Part shown: in pieces, positions 1 to 12,286 of the stretch
Layout of the letters: every line of letters begins with the position of its first letter
How positions within the stretch are numbered: position 1 is the first letter of the stretch
Assembly (NCBI GenBank): GCA_017311185.1
Contig: JAESUZ010005169.1
Span: 2,730,501-2,794,500 of the forward strand
Length of the DNA: 64,000 nucleotides
Direction of reading: 5' to 3'
Source of the DNA: Proteles cristata cristata
Lineage: Eukaryota > Chordata > Mammalia > Carnivora > Hyaenidae
The notes under the pieces: model-generated
Told to the model about the DNA's origin: nothing
Seen by the model: only the letters and a program-made list of their open reading frames with translations
Databases searched by the model: none
Made by a program: the position numbers and the translations under genes

Positions 1-1049
1 CGAAGTGCAGCGCTTGGTTCAAGAAGGGACTGAAACACCACCACTCTCCTCCCCACAGCCGCCAAGACAGAGCTCCCGCCTGAGGCATCGGATCACGCCA
101 CGCCCATCCCTGCCTGAAAGCTGCCCTCCTCCCTTTTTTTTTTCCTTTTTTTTTCCTTTTTTTGTTTTTTTCCGTTTTATTTCTTTTTCTTTCTTTTTTC
201 CCCCCTTTTTTCTCTTTCTTTTTTCTTCTTCTTTCTCTTTTCTCTTTTTTCCCCAAAACACTGACCTGACTAACCGTGGTTGACAGCTTGTTTAAACAAT
301 CATGAGTCCATTCTGTAAATGTAAATTCTACACCTACTGACATTTTCAGCTCTTTCTCTCAGGAGTAATTAGACTATATAGTTTCTTTGGATTATTCCAG
401 CACCTTTCTCTCACCTATCCAACCATATTCTACCCTTTACCTCTTTGAATAAAGCTTCTTATCCCTTCTGCCTGTTCATTCTATTTCCAATTGTGCCTCA
501 TCCCGCCCCGCCTTCTCTCTCTTCCTCTATGCTCTTCAACCAGCACTGATACACAAGCCTATTTAACTATAGCTGGGAAATCCAGGTATATGCTTTAAAC
601 CGTTCTTTGTCCATCGGATTTCTTCTTTTTTCCTTTTCTTTTCCCCTTTTTGACCCTTTTATGTATTTTATACTCCATATTATTCGCCCTCCCTCCTATG
701 TCTTTTCTCTTAACTTTTTCGTTTTCCCTCTCGCTTTGCATGTTAGTTGAATTAGCCTGTGCGTTTGTGTGCTCCTGCTCCCTGTGTGTTTGTCTGTCTG
801 TTTTCTTTTCCAGGGCTACCTCAAGAAACAAGCCAGAGTACACAAGGTGGAGAGTACCAAATATCACTACAAATAGGAAAATAAAATAACCAAGGTCCCA
901 ACAAGACAGACTAAGGGATACCATTCAAAAAACACTCTCTGAAAGGATTGGGCTTGGAAAGTCAGAGTCTTCTTGGATATAGCAGCGCTCATAGAAACAG
1001 AGAGCATAATAGGTCTTTAAAACCAACAAGAGCCTGAAAGCAAACTAAA
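1..1049 (+). promoter_or_regulatory. L1 5' UTR (promoter region, partial)
   Basis: This is the sequence upstream of ORF1 in the L1. Full-length L1s carry an internal RNA polymerase II promoter here. Visible features are a more GC-rich start (1-125), an almost pure pyrimidine tract (about 126-255, long T runs broken by C), a second pyrimidine-rich zone (about 600-815), then A-rich sequence leading to ORF1. No ORF of known kind is present; short frames through the pyrimidine tract are low-complexity artefacts. That it ever acted as a promoter is inferred from position only. Confidence 0.7.
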
Positions 1050-1948
1050 ATGATGAAACAAAAGAGCTCTCCTCCAAAGAAACTCCAAGCAGAAATGACA
1101 GCTAATGAACTGCTCAAAACAAAAACAGATATCAGCAGCATAACTGAACAAGATTTTAATAATAATGGTAAAATTAATAGCTGGGCTTGAAAAAAAACAT
1201 AGGGGACATCAAAGAAACTATGGCTACAGACAGAATGGAAAATAAAAATAGGCATGAAGAATTAAAAAATGCGATAAATGAGATCCATAATAAATTAGAG
1301 GCCTCCAATGCACGGATTGAAGAGGCAGAAAGGAGAATAAGTGATTTAGAAGACACCATTCTAGAAAAACAAGAAGCTGACAAAAAAAGAGACAAACTGA
1401 TCCAGGAACAGGAAAGAAGAATTCGAGAGCAGAGCTATATGGTCAAAAGCAACAATATCTGTATCATAGGAATCCCAGAAGAGGAAGAGAGAGGGAAAGG
1501 TGCTGAAGGAGTCCTGGAACAAATTATAACAGAGAACTTCCCTGACCTGGAGAAGGAAGTAAATGTGGAAATACAAGAGGCTCAGAGGACTCCCCTCAGA
1601 CGTAACTTGAATCGATCATCTGCACGACATATCATCGCAAAAATGGCAAAATACAAGGACAAGGAGAGAATTTTGAAAGCAGCCAGGGAGAAAAGGGCCC
1701 TAACATACAAAGGGAAACCTATCAGAGTGGTGACAGATCTATCTACTGAAACTTGGCAGGCCAGAAAGGAATGACAGGAGATCTACAATGTGATGAACAG
1801 TAAAAATGTGCAGCCATGAATCCTCTATCCAGCAAGCCTGTTATTCAAAATAGAAGGAGAGATAAAAACCTTTCCAAATAAAGAGAAATTGAAAGAATTT
1901 GTCACCACGAAGCTAGCCCTACAAGAAATCCTGAGGGGGATGCTCTGA
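1050..1948 (+). pseudogene. L1 ORF1 (RNA-binding chaperone), broken
   Basis: ORF1 protein is the trimeric nucleic-acid chaperone that packages L1 RNA. A double ATG at 1050/1053 opens the frame, which runs about 45 codons and stops at a TGA near 1189-1191 after a small deletion around 1160-1170. The coding frame then continues in another phase from about 1187 to 1774. In it a long coiled coil is visible (HEELKNAINEIHNKLEA through the EAERRISDLED region), then an RRM-like start (NNICIIGIPEEEE) and the C-terminal domain (ARHIIAKMAKYKDKERILKA). The stop at 1772-1774 replaces an expected Trp, a second TGA near 1817 replaces an expected Arg, and the natural end is TGA 1946-1948. The protein is therefore split into at least four pieces. 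Confidence 0.9.
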
Positions 1949-1994
1949 AGGAAAGGTTGCACGGAACAAAGATACCAGAGACACCACGACAAAC

Positions 1995-4900
1995 ATGAAC
2001 CCTACAAAAGATACAAAGACTCTAAACCCACATATTTCAATAATAACGCTGAATGTAAATGGGCTGAATGCTCCAATCAAAAGACATAGGGTAGCAGAAT
2101 GGATTAAAAAACAAAATCCATCTATATGCTGTCTACAAGAAACTCATTTTAGATGGGAAGATACCTTCAGATTAAAAGTAAGGGGATGGAGAAATATATA
2201 TCATGTTACAGGAAATCAAAACAAAGCCAGAGTAGCGATACTTATATCAGACAAACTGGACTTTAAAATAAAGACAATCACAAGAGATGAAGAAAGGCAC
2301 TACATAATAATTACATGGTCCATCCATCAGGAAGAACTAACAATCATAAATGTCTACGCACCAAATATGGGAGCACCTAAATATCTAAAACAATTAATCA
2401 CAAACAGAAACAAGCTTATAGATAAGAATGTGCTAATAGCAGGGAACTTTAATATTCCACTTACAGCAAAGGATAGGTCAACCAGACAGAAACTCAATAA
2501 AGAAATAATGGACTTGAAAGACACATTGGACCAGATGGACCTGACGGATATATTTAGAACTTTACATCCTGAGGCCAGGGAATTTACTTTCTTCTCAAGT
2601 GCGCATGGCACATTCTCCAAGATAGATCACATACTGGGACATAAAGCAGCCCTCAATAAATATAAAAGAATTGAGATCATACCATGCACATTGTCAGATC
2701 ATAATGCTTTGAAACTTGAAATCAATTACAGGAAGAAGTCTGGAAAACTTCCAAAAACATGGAGGTTAAAGAACACCCTTCTAAAGAATGAATGGGCCAG
2801 TCAGGCAATTAGAGATGAAATTAAAAAATATATGGAAACAAATGGAAATGAAAACACAACAATCCAAACTCTATCGGATGCGGCAAAGGCAGTCCTAAGA
2901 GGAAAGTACATTACTCTCCAGGCCTATTTCAAGAGATTAGAAAAAGCGCAAGTCCAAAATCTAAAAGCTCACCTAAAGGAAGTAGAGGCAGAGCAACAAG
3001 AACGCCCTAAACCCAGTAGAAGAAGAGAAATAGTAAAAATTAGAGCAGAAATAAACAACATAGAGACCAAAGAAACAATTGAACACGTCAATGAAACCAA
3101 CAGTTGGTTTTTTGAAAAAGTAAACAAAATTGACAAACCTCTAGCCAGACGTATCAAAAAGAAAAGAGAGAGCACCCAAATAGACAAAATTATGAATGAA
3201 AATGGACTTATTACAACCAACCCCTCAGAAATACAAGCAATTATCAGGGAATATTATGAAAAATTATATGCCAACAAATTGGACAACTTAGAAGAAATGG
3301 ACACATTCCTAAACACACACTCACTACCAAAATTCACACGGGAAGAAATAGAAAACCTGAACAGACCCATAACGAGTGAAGACATTGAATCAGTGATCAA
3401 AAATCTCCCAACAAATAAGAGCCCTGGACCTGATGGCTTCCCTGGGGAATTCTACCAGACATTTAAAACAGAATTAATCCCAATTCTTCTCAAGCTATTC
3501 CAAAAAATAGAAATCGAAGGAAAACTCCCGGACTCATTTTATGAAGCCAGTATCACTCTGATTCTCAAGCCAGACAGAGATCCAGAAAAAAAGAGAACTA
3601 CAGGCCAATATCCTTGATGAATACGGATGCAAAAATTCTCAACAAGATCCTTGCAAATCAAATCCAGCAGCATATCAAAAGAATCATCCACCAAGATCAA
3701 GTGGGATTCATTCCTGGGTTATAGGGCTGGTTCAACATTTGCAAATCAATCAATGCGATACATCATATCAATAAAAGAAAAGATAAAAACCATAGGATCC
3801 AGTCAATAGATGCAGAAAAAGCATTTGACAAAATACAGCATCCCTTCTTAATAAAGACTCTCGAGAAAGTTGGGATAGAAGGAACCTACTTAAACATCAT
3901 CAAAGCCATCTACGAGAAGCCTTCAGCGAACATCATCCTCAACGGGGAAAAACTGAGATCTATCCCCCTGAGATCAGGAACATGACAGGGATGTCCACTC
4001 TCACCCCTGCTGTTTAATATAGTGCTGGAAGTCCTAGCATCAGCCATCAGACACCAAAAGGAAATCAAAGGCACCAGAATTGGCAAAGAGGAAGTCAAAC
4101 TTTCACTCTTCGCAGATGACATGATACTCTACCTCGAAAACCCGACAGACTCCACCAGAAGCCTACTAGAACTGATCCAAGAATTCAGCCAAGTTGCAGG
4201 GTACAAAATCAATGTACAAAAATCGGTTGCATTTTTATACACCAACAATGAAGCAACAGAAAGAGAAATCAAGAAACTGCTCCCATTCACAATTACACAA
4301 AAAACATAAAATACCTCGGAATAAACCTAACCAAGGATACAAGAGATCTGTATGATGAAAACTACAGAAAACTTATGAAGGAAATTGAAGAAGACACAAA
4401 GAAGTGGAAAAACATTCCATGCTCATGGATAGGAAGAATAAATATAGTGAAGATGTCATTACTACCTAAAGCACTCTACACATTCAATGCAATTCCAATC
4501 AAAATTGCATCAGCATACTTCTCAAAACTAGAACTATCCAAAAATTTGTATGGCACCACAAAAGACCCCGAGTAGCCAAAGTAATCCTGAAAAATAAAAC
4601 CAAAATGGGAGGGATCACCATCCCAGACTTTAGCCTCTACTACAAAGCTGTCATCATCAAGACAGTAGGGTATTGGCACAAAAACAGACACAAAGACCAA
4701 TGGAACAGAATTGAGAACTCAGAAGTGGACCCCAAAGTATACAGCCAACTGATCTTTGACAAAGCAGGAAAGAATATCCAATGGAAAAAAGACAGCCTTT
4801 TTAACAGATGGTGTTGGGAGAATTGGACAGCAACATGCAGAAGAAAGAAACTCGATCATTTTCTCACACCATGCACAAAAATAAACTCAAAATGGATAAA

Positions 4901-5841
4901 GGACCTGAACGTGAGACAGGAAACTATCAACACCCTAGAGGAGAAAGCAGGAAACAATCTCCTTGACCTCCATCGCAGCAACTTCTTACTTGACACATCC
5001 CCAAAAGCAAGGGAATCAAGAGCAAAAATAAATGATTGGGGCCTCATCAAGATTAAAAGCTTCTGCACAGCCAAGGAAACAACCCAGAAAATTAACAGGC
5101 AACCAATGGAATGGGAAAAGATAGTTGCAAATGACATATCAGATAAAGGGTTAATATCCAGAATCTATAAGGAACTCACCAAACTACACGCCCTAAAAAC
5201 AAACAACCCAGTGAAGAAATAGGCAGAAGATACGAACAGACACTTCTCCAAAGAGGACACCCAGATGGCCAACAGACACATGAAACGATGCTCAGCATCA
5301 CTCCTCATCAGGGAAATACAAATCAAAACCACACTGAGATACCACCTCACGCCAGTCAGAGTGGCTAAATGAGCCAATCAGAGAACTCTAGATGCTGGCG
5401 AGGATGTGGAGAAACGGGCACCCTCCTACACTGTTGGTGGGAATGTAAACTGGTACAGCCCCTCTGGAAAACAGTGTGGAGGTTCCTAAGGAAACTAACA
5501 ATAGAACTCCCTATGACCCAGCAATAGCACTGCTAGGAATTTACCCAAGGGATACAGGAGTGCTGAGGCATAGGAGCCCATGTACCCCGATGTTCATAGC
5601 AGCACTCTCCACAATAGCTAAAACATGGAAAGAGCCCAAGTGTCCATCAACAGATGAATGGATCAAGAAGATGTGGTTTATCTATACCATGGAATACTAC
5701 ATGGCAATGAGAAACAATGAAATCTGGCCATGTGTAGCAGCATGGATGGACCTTGAGGGTGTTATGCTGAGCGAAATAAGTCAGGCAGAGAAGGACAAAT
5801 ATCATATGTTTGCACGCATAGGAGGATTAGGAGGAACTTAA
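1995..5841 (+). pseudogene. L1 ORF2 (endonuclease-reverse transcriptase), broken
   Basis: ORF2 encodes an apurinic-type endonuclease, a reverse transcriptase and a cysteine-rich C-terminus. The first 540 codons (1995-3617) are open and cover the endonuclease and start of the RT. Endonuclease motifs seen are [21 protein letters not shown] and SDH, but the usual GDFN motif reads GNFN (codon 151, 2445-2447), so a catalytic Asp is Asn. A 7-A run at 3586-3592 appears one base short and shifts the frame. The RT continues in the second phase with DAEKAFD (about 3808) and the FADD catalytic box at 4109-4120, but with stops TAG 3722-3724 and TGA 3983-3985. Further frame changes lie near 4299-4304 (A run) and 4530-4545, TAG at 5220-5222 replaces a Trp, and there is a TGA near 5369. 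The C-terminal segment 5476-5841 is open to the natural TAA. Confidence 0.95.
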
Positions 5842-6060
5842 CAGAGGACCAAGGGGGAGAAGAAGGGCGGAAATGGTGGGGGTAAGGGAGAGAGGCAAAC
5901 CATGAGAGACTCTTAAATGCTGATAAAAACTGAGGACTGATGGATGTGGGGGGAGGGGGGGATGGGCATGGAGGAGGACACTTGTGGGGATGAGCACTGA
6001 GTGTTATGTGGAAACTAATTTGACAATAAACTATTTATTAAATAAATAAATAAATAAATA
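5842..6060 (+). other. L1 3' UTR with G-rich tract and TAAA tail
   Basis: Starting after the ORF2 stop, it is purine-rich, carries runs of G at 5948-5953, 5955-5961 and 5964-5966, then the typical carnivoran L1 ending (GAGCACTGAGTGTTATGTGG at about 5993), an AATAAA at about 6024, and tandem TAAA units. The G runs can form a G3-A-G3-G-G3-AT-G3 quadruplex pattern. G-rich, quadruplex-prone 3' UTRs are known from several mammalian L1 families. Confidence 0.85.
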
Positions 6061-6340
6061 AATATACTTTTGGGGCGCCTGGGTGGTTTAGTCGGTTAAG
6101 AATCCGACTTTCACTTAGGTCATGATCTCGTGGTTCGTGGATTCAAGCCCGATCTGTGCTGACTGCCAGCTCAGAGCATGGAGCCTATTTCAGAGTCTGT
6201 ATCTCCCTCTCTCTCTGACCCTCCCCTGCTCACACTGTCTCTCTCTCTCTGTCTCTGTCTCTCTCTCTCTCAATCTCTCTCTCTCTCTCTCTCTCCTAGA
6301 AATAAATAAAAATATTTTTTTAGAAAATAAATACACTTTT
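6056..6340 (+). mobile_element. CAN-SINE inserted in the L1 tail
   Basis: The body is 6072-6324: a tRNA-Lys-like head (GGGGCGCCTGGGTGGTTTAG), body, CT-rich tract (about 6235-6295), then TAGAAATAAATAAA. A 16-bp target duplication with one mismatch flanks it (6056-6071 and 6325-6340), made partly of the L1 tail itself. The insertion is therefore younger than the L1. It carries the body variant with GACTGCCAGCTCAGAGC. Confidence 0.93.
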
Positions 6341-7602
6341 TTTCTGATTTCCTTACTTTGGCTTTGGGAAAAAAAAAAAAACCAAAACGTTTAGTATTTA
6401 GAGTTTAATGTGTAGGGCAAAATGATATATGCTACACAGTCATGCACTTTAAAACACTACTTGAAAAATGAAATATGGAAGTATGTACGCATGCACATAC
6501 ATAATATTTGTGTTTTAATTTCAAGTTTACTGTTAACCTTGTATGCTGGAGATATTTTAAACAATACAATACATACTGAGTCTTTGCTTGTTATTTTGCA
6601 GGAAAGACATCCAGAAATAAAGGAAGACCAGCTTGAGTGAAATCTGAAGGAGACTGAGTTGGGAGATGTTGATTCTAACCCTGATACAGTCATGACAAGC
6701 CAGGAAACACTTGGTGAATGACCTAGCTTCTTTCTTATTTGTTTTTATTACAAAATAAGATGTTGGTATGAATAATTTCCAAGCTTCCTTCTCACTTCTT
6801 TCCTATTTGGGAATTACAAATTTCATTGCAAAATAGTTCTATAATATAACAAACTACTAGTCCACAACTACAGCTAACATGTGTTAACACTTCTTCCAGA
6901 TTAAGCTATTGTAATCCTAAAATATACTCACTAATGAAAATGGTTTTTTGACCTTTGCCTTCTTATTCTCTATTACAAGGTAATAAAATGTAAGCAAACT
7001 ATTTTTTTTTTTTTACTGATAAGGCATTCATCATTTCTGAAACAATGAATGAAGTGGTTATATCGAAAACTAAAATATTGGCTTTTCTCCCCAGTTTCAA
7101 TTTTCTTCCTATTTTATCACTTTGGGGAAAATATAGGACACAGGATTGATCATGTTTCATATGCAGACTTGCCACCAGGTTTACTGTTTCATTTGATCTG
7201 TAGTGGTTTTTAAACACTCTAAAGGTAGGGCAGGTAAATAATTCACAGGAAAGGAACCACCATAGATATAACTCTTCAACAAAAATTATTTTCTAATAAT
7301 TTCAGCTTCAGAAAGTAATTTCAAAGTAGGGACAGAAAATATTTGCTTATACGTGTTTACCAAAACATACATTCATGCTCAGAGGACTGAAAAGCTGGGC
7401 AATTCAAGCAGCTGTGAACACACATGTACAAACAATCCTTTGAAACAATTCTCAAAAAATCAGCACTGTCTTACAAAAACACAGTTATAAGTAGAAACAA
7501 ATAAGTAGAGGGGAATCCAATATTTCAAATCAAGTGCAGAATTTTTTTTTAAACACTGCATTTGGGGTGTTGAGTATGTTTTCTCAAAAAAGAGAAGAGA
7601 AA
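6341..7602. other. AT-rich DNA, nothing recognised
   Basis: No gene or repeat could be assigned. There are short T and A runs (about 7003-7014) and no long open frame with protein-like composition. Confidence 0.5.
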
Positions 7603-7827
7603 TTTCACCTTCTTATTTTTATTTTTGTTTTATTTATTTATTTATTTTTGATAGAGAGAGAGTAAGGGAAGAACAAAGGGAAGAGAGAATCTTAAGCAGA
7701 CTCCACGGCCAGCAAAGAGCCCAATGTAGGGCTCAGTCTCATGTCTATGAGATCATAACATGAGCTGAAATCAAGAGTTGGACAGTTAATTGACTGAGCC
7801 ACCCAGGTGCCTCATTCCATCTTCTTA
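7603..7827 (-). mobile_element. CAN-SINE, older copy
   Basis: Head on the right (GAGCCACCCAGGTGCCTC, ending at about 7813), T-rich tail on the left with TTTATTTATTTATTTTT. An imperfect 13-bp duplication (7603-7615 and 7815-7827, two mismatches) brackets it. CpG sites have mostly decayed, so it is older than the copies at 27.5 and 33 kb. Confidence 0.85.
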
Positions 7828-8504
7828 ATACCACTTGGTTTAAGGCACCCTTCTCCATCACACTGCCTTCTACCTGGGCTCTCTGTCTTTTCAGCATTAT
7901 CTTTCTTTAGTCCCTCTTGTACATCCCTAAATTAAACTTTAGGGAACATCACTTCCAACATTTTACTGCCCTCATCACAAAAACCTCAATAAACTCCTTT
8001 GGTTATATTTCAGTAATCCAGGTCTTCTATAATCAGGCTTCTGCCTTCCTTTCCATACCAATGTATCAAGAAAGAAGATATTACTTTGTTTCATTTTGCG
8101 TTTGTTTTGTTTTTTTCCCATACTTCCTTCTTTAAGGCACAGGAAGGAGATATGAGTACTAATGCTAAGGAAGGACATGCTTCAGAGTTTGTAGCCACAA
8201 TTAGCCCACGAAACAAAATGCAGGACAGGAAGGAAAACCAAATTTGCACAGAGCATACCTTCAAGACATAAAGATGAAGAGATTCGTTTAAATTTAAAAG
8301 TCAGCCCTAGAAAGAGGGTCAAGAAGAGACATGATAAAATGGAGTCAAGAGAGATTCCCAAAACCACCAGAACACTGTGTACATTTCATAGGGTTCTTCC
8401 AGGTAGAATGAATATGGAGAATATCCCGAAAGGTACCAAAGGAATCTAAGTCTTTAGTTGTGGTAAGTGAAGAACAGATCAAAAAGAATGAAAGTGATAG
8501 GAAG
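7828..8504. other. Unassigned sequence
   Basis: It begins with pyrimidine-rich sequence (7835-8130) that faintly recalls an L2 3' region, but I could not support that. The rest is A-rich with no recognisable gene. Confidence 0.4.
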
Positions 8505-8612
8505 AAGAGACAGAGGGAGGGAATAACCAGTGGGGGGGGGGAGATAATGGGGGAGGGGGGAGGGAGAGAAAGAGAGAGGGGGAAGGAAGCAAGGAAGGAA
8601 AGAAGGAAAAGC
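8505..8612 (+). repeat. Purine-rich low-complexity tract with G runs
   Basis: Almost all purine on the + strand. It contains G10 at about 8532-8541 and further runs of G6 or fewer to about 8563, then GGAA-type repeats. Several G3 or longer runs with short spacers make it quadruplex-prone. Confidence 0.8.
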
Positions 8613-11600
8613 AGAAGAGAAAAACACTAGAATTTCCATGGTCTTGTTCCCCAAAACAGAGTATTTCTGTCTCAAAGATGGCTGTGATGCAGATTCTAGG
8701 CTTGAGCGTGTAAATATACTTTTTTAAATGCTCAGTTCTTTAGAATTGTAAGAACATTACAGCTAGATGAGAGATAATTTTTCATCATCTCCTTAGATGC
8801 CAAATTCCTTTGAGCAATTTGGAACATTCAAAAAAGTATATTGACAGATCAGCAAAAATGAAAGGGCATTTTCATCACCTTGAGAAATGGTGATCAAAGG
8901 AAATGTGCCAACCAATTAAAACATGATCAATGCCTCTATTTCCTTTCTTTTCTGTTATAAACTGTGGCTAAAAAGAATTAAGTTATTATTTTTTCAAAGT
9001 CTGCTTTATCTCGATAATGTCACATAAAAAATGCAATGTGAATCATGAGAGTTTAAATATACCATGTGGTAAATTACACTGATACAATTTTATGAAGGCA
9101 ATATTAATCATATGTGAAATACATGACAGTCTGTCTGTTAGTTTAAAGCAAAGCAACTGGCATTGGGTAGGCTCAAAATGCGTTTATGCTTTTGTAGAAA
9201 GATATATAAAAGCAAAATTAATATTTTAAAGTTTAAGAAATCACAGTCTATATCTTATTAGTCAAAGCCAGCTATGATATATTTTCTTCCACAATTTCCT
9301 TATCTCAGGAGAAAATCTGTGTTTTTCATCTGGCTTGGTAATCTGGATATCTAAAAATTAGGAGTATATTTTATCTACATGTTACACAGCACATATACAT
9401 TTAGAATTTTGTTTTATAGATTTTGGATAACTTGGGAAGACACATATAGGTTTGGCACACACTCAAGTGTCAAAATATTACGAGTCTGGACACATCCACA
9501 ACTTCTATAGTTCTAGGGTCATTGATTAAAACCTGTCAAAACCTCACTGAGAAGATAAAAATCCAAATGAGAGTCCCAAATATCTTAAAATTATAGTCTG
9601 TGTACGTGCTTCCTTCTTTCATCTCACCCTAGGGGCATCTGCTATTCTCTTCCCATTTGCAATGACTATTCATTCCTTCTTGGACGCCCTCTGAGCCACC
9701 AACCCAGTAGCTCTTACCATGCTTTATTCACACAACTGAAATTCCAAGTGAACTAGACCTTCCTATTGAGTGTGCCCTGAGATAGTAACAAAGTTGGTTC
9801 CCTGATAAACTAACATAGTAGTAAACCATGTCTCACCTGTAATCCATTTGCCAACTTTAAAGGACAAGGCAGAGGAGTCAGTAGGTAGAAAGACTTTTGC
9901 AGGAGTCCTAGTGATGGGTCAATATCAAGAGAAGAATCTGATATCTCGTATTGTGGTTTCAATTATGCTTCAAATGAAACAGACAACAGGGGCCATCAAC
10001 AGGATGAAGTTGGAAGTTAAGATACTGGACCTGAAAGATAAATTAAAAGGGTAAGAAATAGTTGGCTAAAGAACACATCACACCAGTGTTAGTAGCCTAG
10101 GGACTTACAATGCAGCTGCCTGGAGGCATTAAGGAAACTCTTGGTTCCTGATCGTAAACTTGAATACAGTTTAATCACTGTGTTTGTGAGTTTTCTCTGT
10201 CATTTCAGCAGCAGATAATTAAATTATTTATAGTAAAAAAAAAAACAGTGTATGTGGGTGTGAGTGTGTTTTTCATGAGGAGGAGAATGGGTAGAATAAA
10301 ATAGGGAGACAATTTAAAATTAGTCTCCACTTTTTCTGTTGATTAAAATGCCACAGCTTTCCTCCAGCATTAACAACTCATTCCTATCATATAAAGAATA
10401 CTTTTATAATTATTTGTTTTGCAGTTAGCTAATTTATGTGCTTTTATAATTAAAGTAGCAATTATACAAATTATTTGTTAAAACATCTTTGCTCTAAAAA
10501 TTAGTTATTTAAAAATGAAGTAAAAAATCAGAAATCATGAAAACTTGTCCCAAAACACACAAAAAGAGATTAACAGTGCTAAATAGTTATGGTCTTATCA
10601 GTGAACCTTTGTCAAAAATATTGAAAACATGCTTAAAAGGAAAAAAAAAAAGAACTGCTGGGGGCATTGTAAAGAAAGTTGCCTATAAACAGAAATTCTC
10701 TAGTAGTCCCTCACGTTGTTAGAGTGATAAAGGCATGCTTAGATTGACTCCATATGCTTTACCCTCTAATACAAACCAGCATAGAGAGCCCAAAGGAAGG
10801 GCTTGCAGGTTCCTAATGCAAAGTAGCAGGATGGATGGGCCATCATGGTGCAGAGCCACCAAGAGGAAGGGATCCACAGGCAAAGGCAAAGATACAAAGA
10901 CAAATTACCCAACTAAAGTGTCAAAAAAAGGAAAGTCTAATAAGAAGGAAAGACAACATAATAAAGATACAAAATGTTATAACCAACCTAAAGTATGTTT
11001 CTGAAAGGAATAAAGCAGTCTATTCTATCCAATACATTGTATATACTTTAACACAAATGACTCTTCATTACCACTATGGTTGTTATCATTATTATCATTG
11101 TTACTGCTGAGAAATCTATAAACACAATATGTGAAAAAGGTAAAATGTATAGAATCATCTTAAAGTATAATATAGATATTTAATTCAATAAAAATCAAGT
11201 ACTAGCATTTTTGTGGAAAAGTGACATAGAGGCATTTCTTTATCCTAATGATACCTATTTTTAAAATAGTCACTAACACCCTAAGGATAAAATACCATAA
11301 ATTTTGCCTCTACTAAAAAGAATGCCTATACTACTGCTATATTATTGTAGAAGCTCTAGTTCATCCAATGAGAGAAAAAAAGTAGCATTGTTATTAAAAT
11401 CGGTAGACCAAACAGCCTACCAGGATGTTTAGATGAGATCTACATATATATAAAACAGTATAGTCACTTAGAAATTTTAATAAATTTAATAAATTTTAAT
11501 AAAGAAAAATGCTATTTATTTTTGTTTTTTGCTATGCTTCTATTTGAATCTATAGTAACCCAGACAGGGGTTTCTCATTGAACTGATACTTTGAAGCTGT

Positions 11601-11744
11601 TCAATTCTCTTTACTTAGTATTTCTTGCATATTGATTTATTAGAATTGTTTTACAATAGCTTCTATTGTAGTTATCTTTTGTTTTAGCATGATTATGCCT
11701 CAAAATATGCCCTAGGTTGCGCTATACAAATTTTAAATAATTTG
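8613..11744. other. AT-rich unique-looking DNA
   Basis: About 3.1 kb without a gene or recent repeat. Open frames at 9848-10054 and 10735-11110 are short, without known motifs or a coding context. A-rich runs lie at about 10233-10243 and 10640-10651. Confidence 0.5.
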
Positions 11745-11905
11745 TGCATTTTGTAATACTCTGATTTCTACAAGTTTGTGTGAAATAATTAGCAAAACCA
11801 TCTAACTATGGAGTTTTATTAATGGAGAATGTCTTTATAAGTGTCTTCAACTCCTTCCATTCTTATTTAAAATTTTCTATGTCACACCATTTATCTATTT
11901 CATCA
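11745..11905 (-). mobile_element. Possible ancient L1 ORF2 fragment
   Basis: The + strand text around 11793-11905 (GCAAAACCATCTAACTATGG and what follows) resembles the antisense of the L1 ORF2 RT region, highly diverged. This is recognition of a pattern only. Confidence 0.35.
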
Positions 11906-12286
11906 ATTTTTTGCAGTACACTGAAGATATTTTGGAAAAGATAAAAAATAAACCTTTTAAAAGTGTAGTGTAACTGCACAAACAACAAAAAGCCACTCTG
12001 AACATTTTGGTGTATATAGTACATCCTGTGTCCTATCCATGTGCACAGCATCCCATTGTCTTGGTAATTTATCTTTCTTCCTCCATTTTACCCTTTCCCC
12101 CAGCTGGCTTTCTGAACAACTTTTATGCTGTTGGTCTCGCTTTGCAGCGAGAGAGTCTATCAATTACACCAGAGTTTTCTTCTGAGAATCGAAATGGACC
12201 ATATTAAACTCTTTGTTCTAAGTCTTTTTCATACTGATCTCCCCATCCCCATTTCCACACTACTTCAATATAACACCTTTCAATGT

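Larger units (their letters stand above)
1..6060 (+). mobile_element. Near-full-length LINE-1 (carnivoran L1), inactive
   Basis: The order is that of an L1: 5' UTR (to 1049), ORF1 remnant (1050-1948), a short spacer, ORF2 remnant (1995-5841), a G-rich 3' UTR, and a tail of TAAA units (about 6035-6060). L1 is an autonomous non-LTR retrotransposon that copies itself by target-primed reverse transcription and also supplies enzyme to SINEs and processed pseudogenes. The element starts left of the window, so its upstream target duplication cannot be seen. Both reading frames carry frameshifts and stop codons, so this copy cannot move by itself. Long intact stretches, including 540 codons of ORF2, suggest it is moderately young. 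Confidence 0.95.

Noticed and set aside
5..283. Open frames through the pyrimidine tract at the left edge
   Set aside because: Low-complexity Phe/Ser and Lys/Glu runs from T- and C-rich DNA within the L1 5' UTR.
10735..11110. Overlapping basic open frames
   Set aside because: Lys-rich composition from A-rich DNA; no domain, two frames overlap with equal plausibility.
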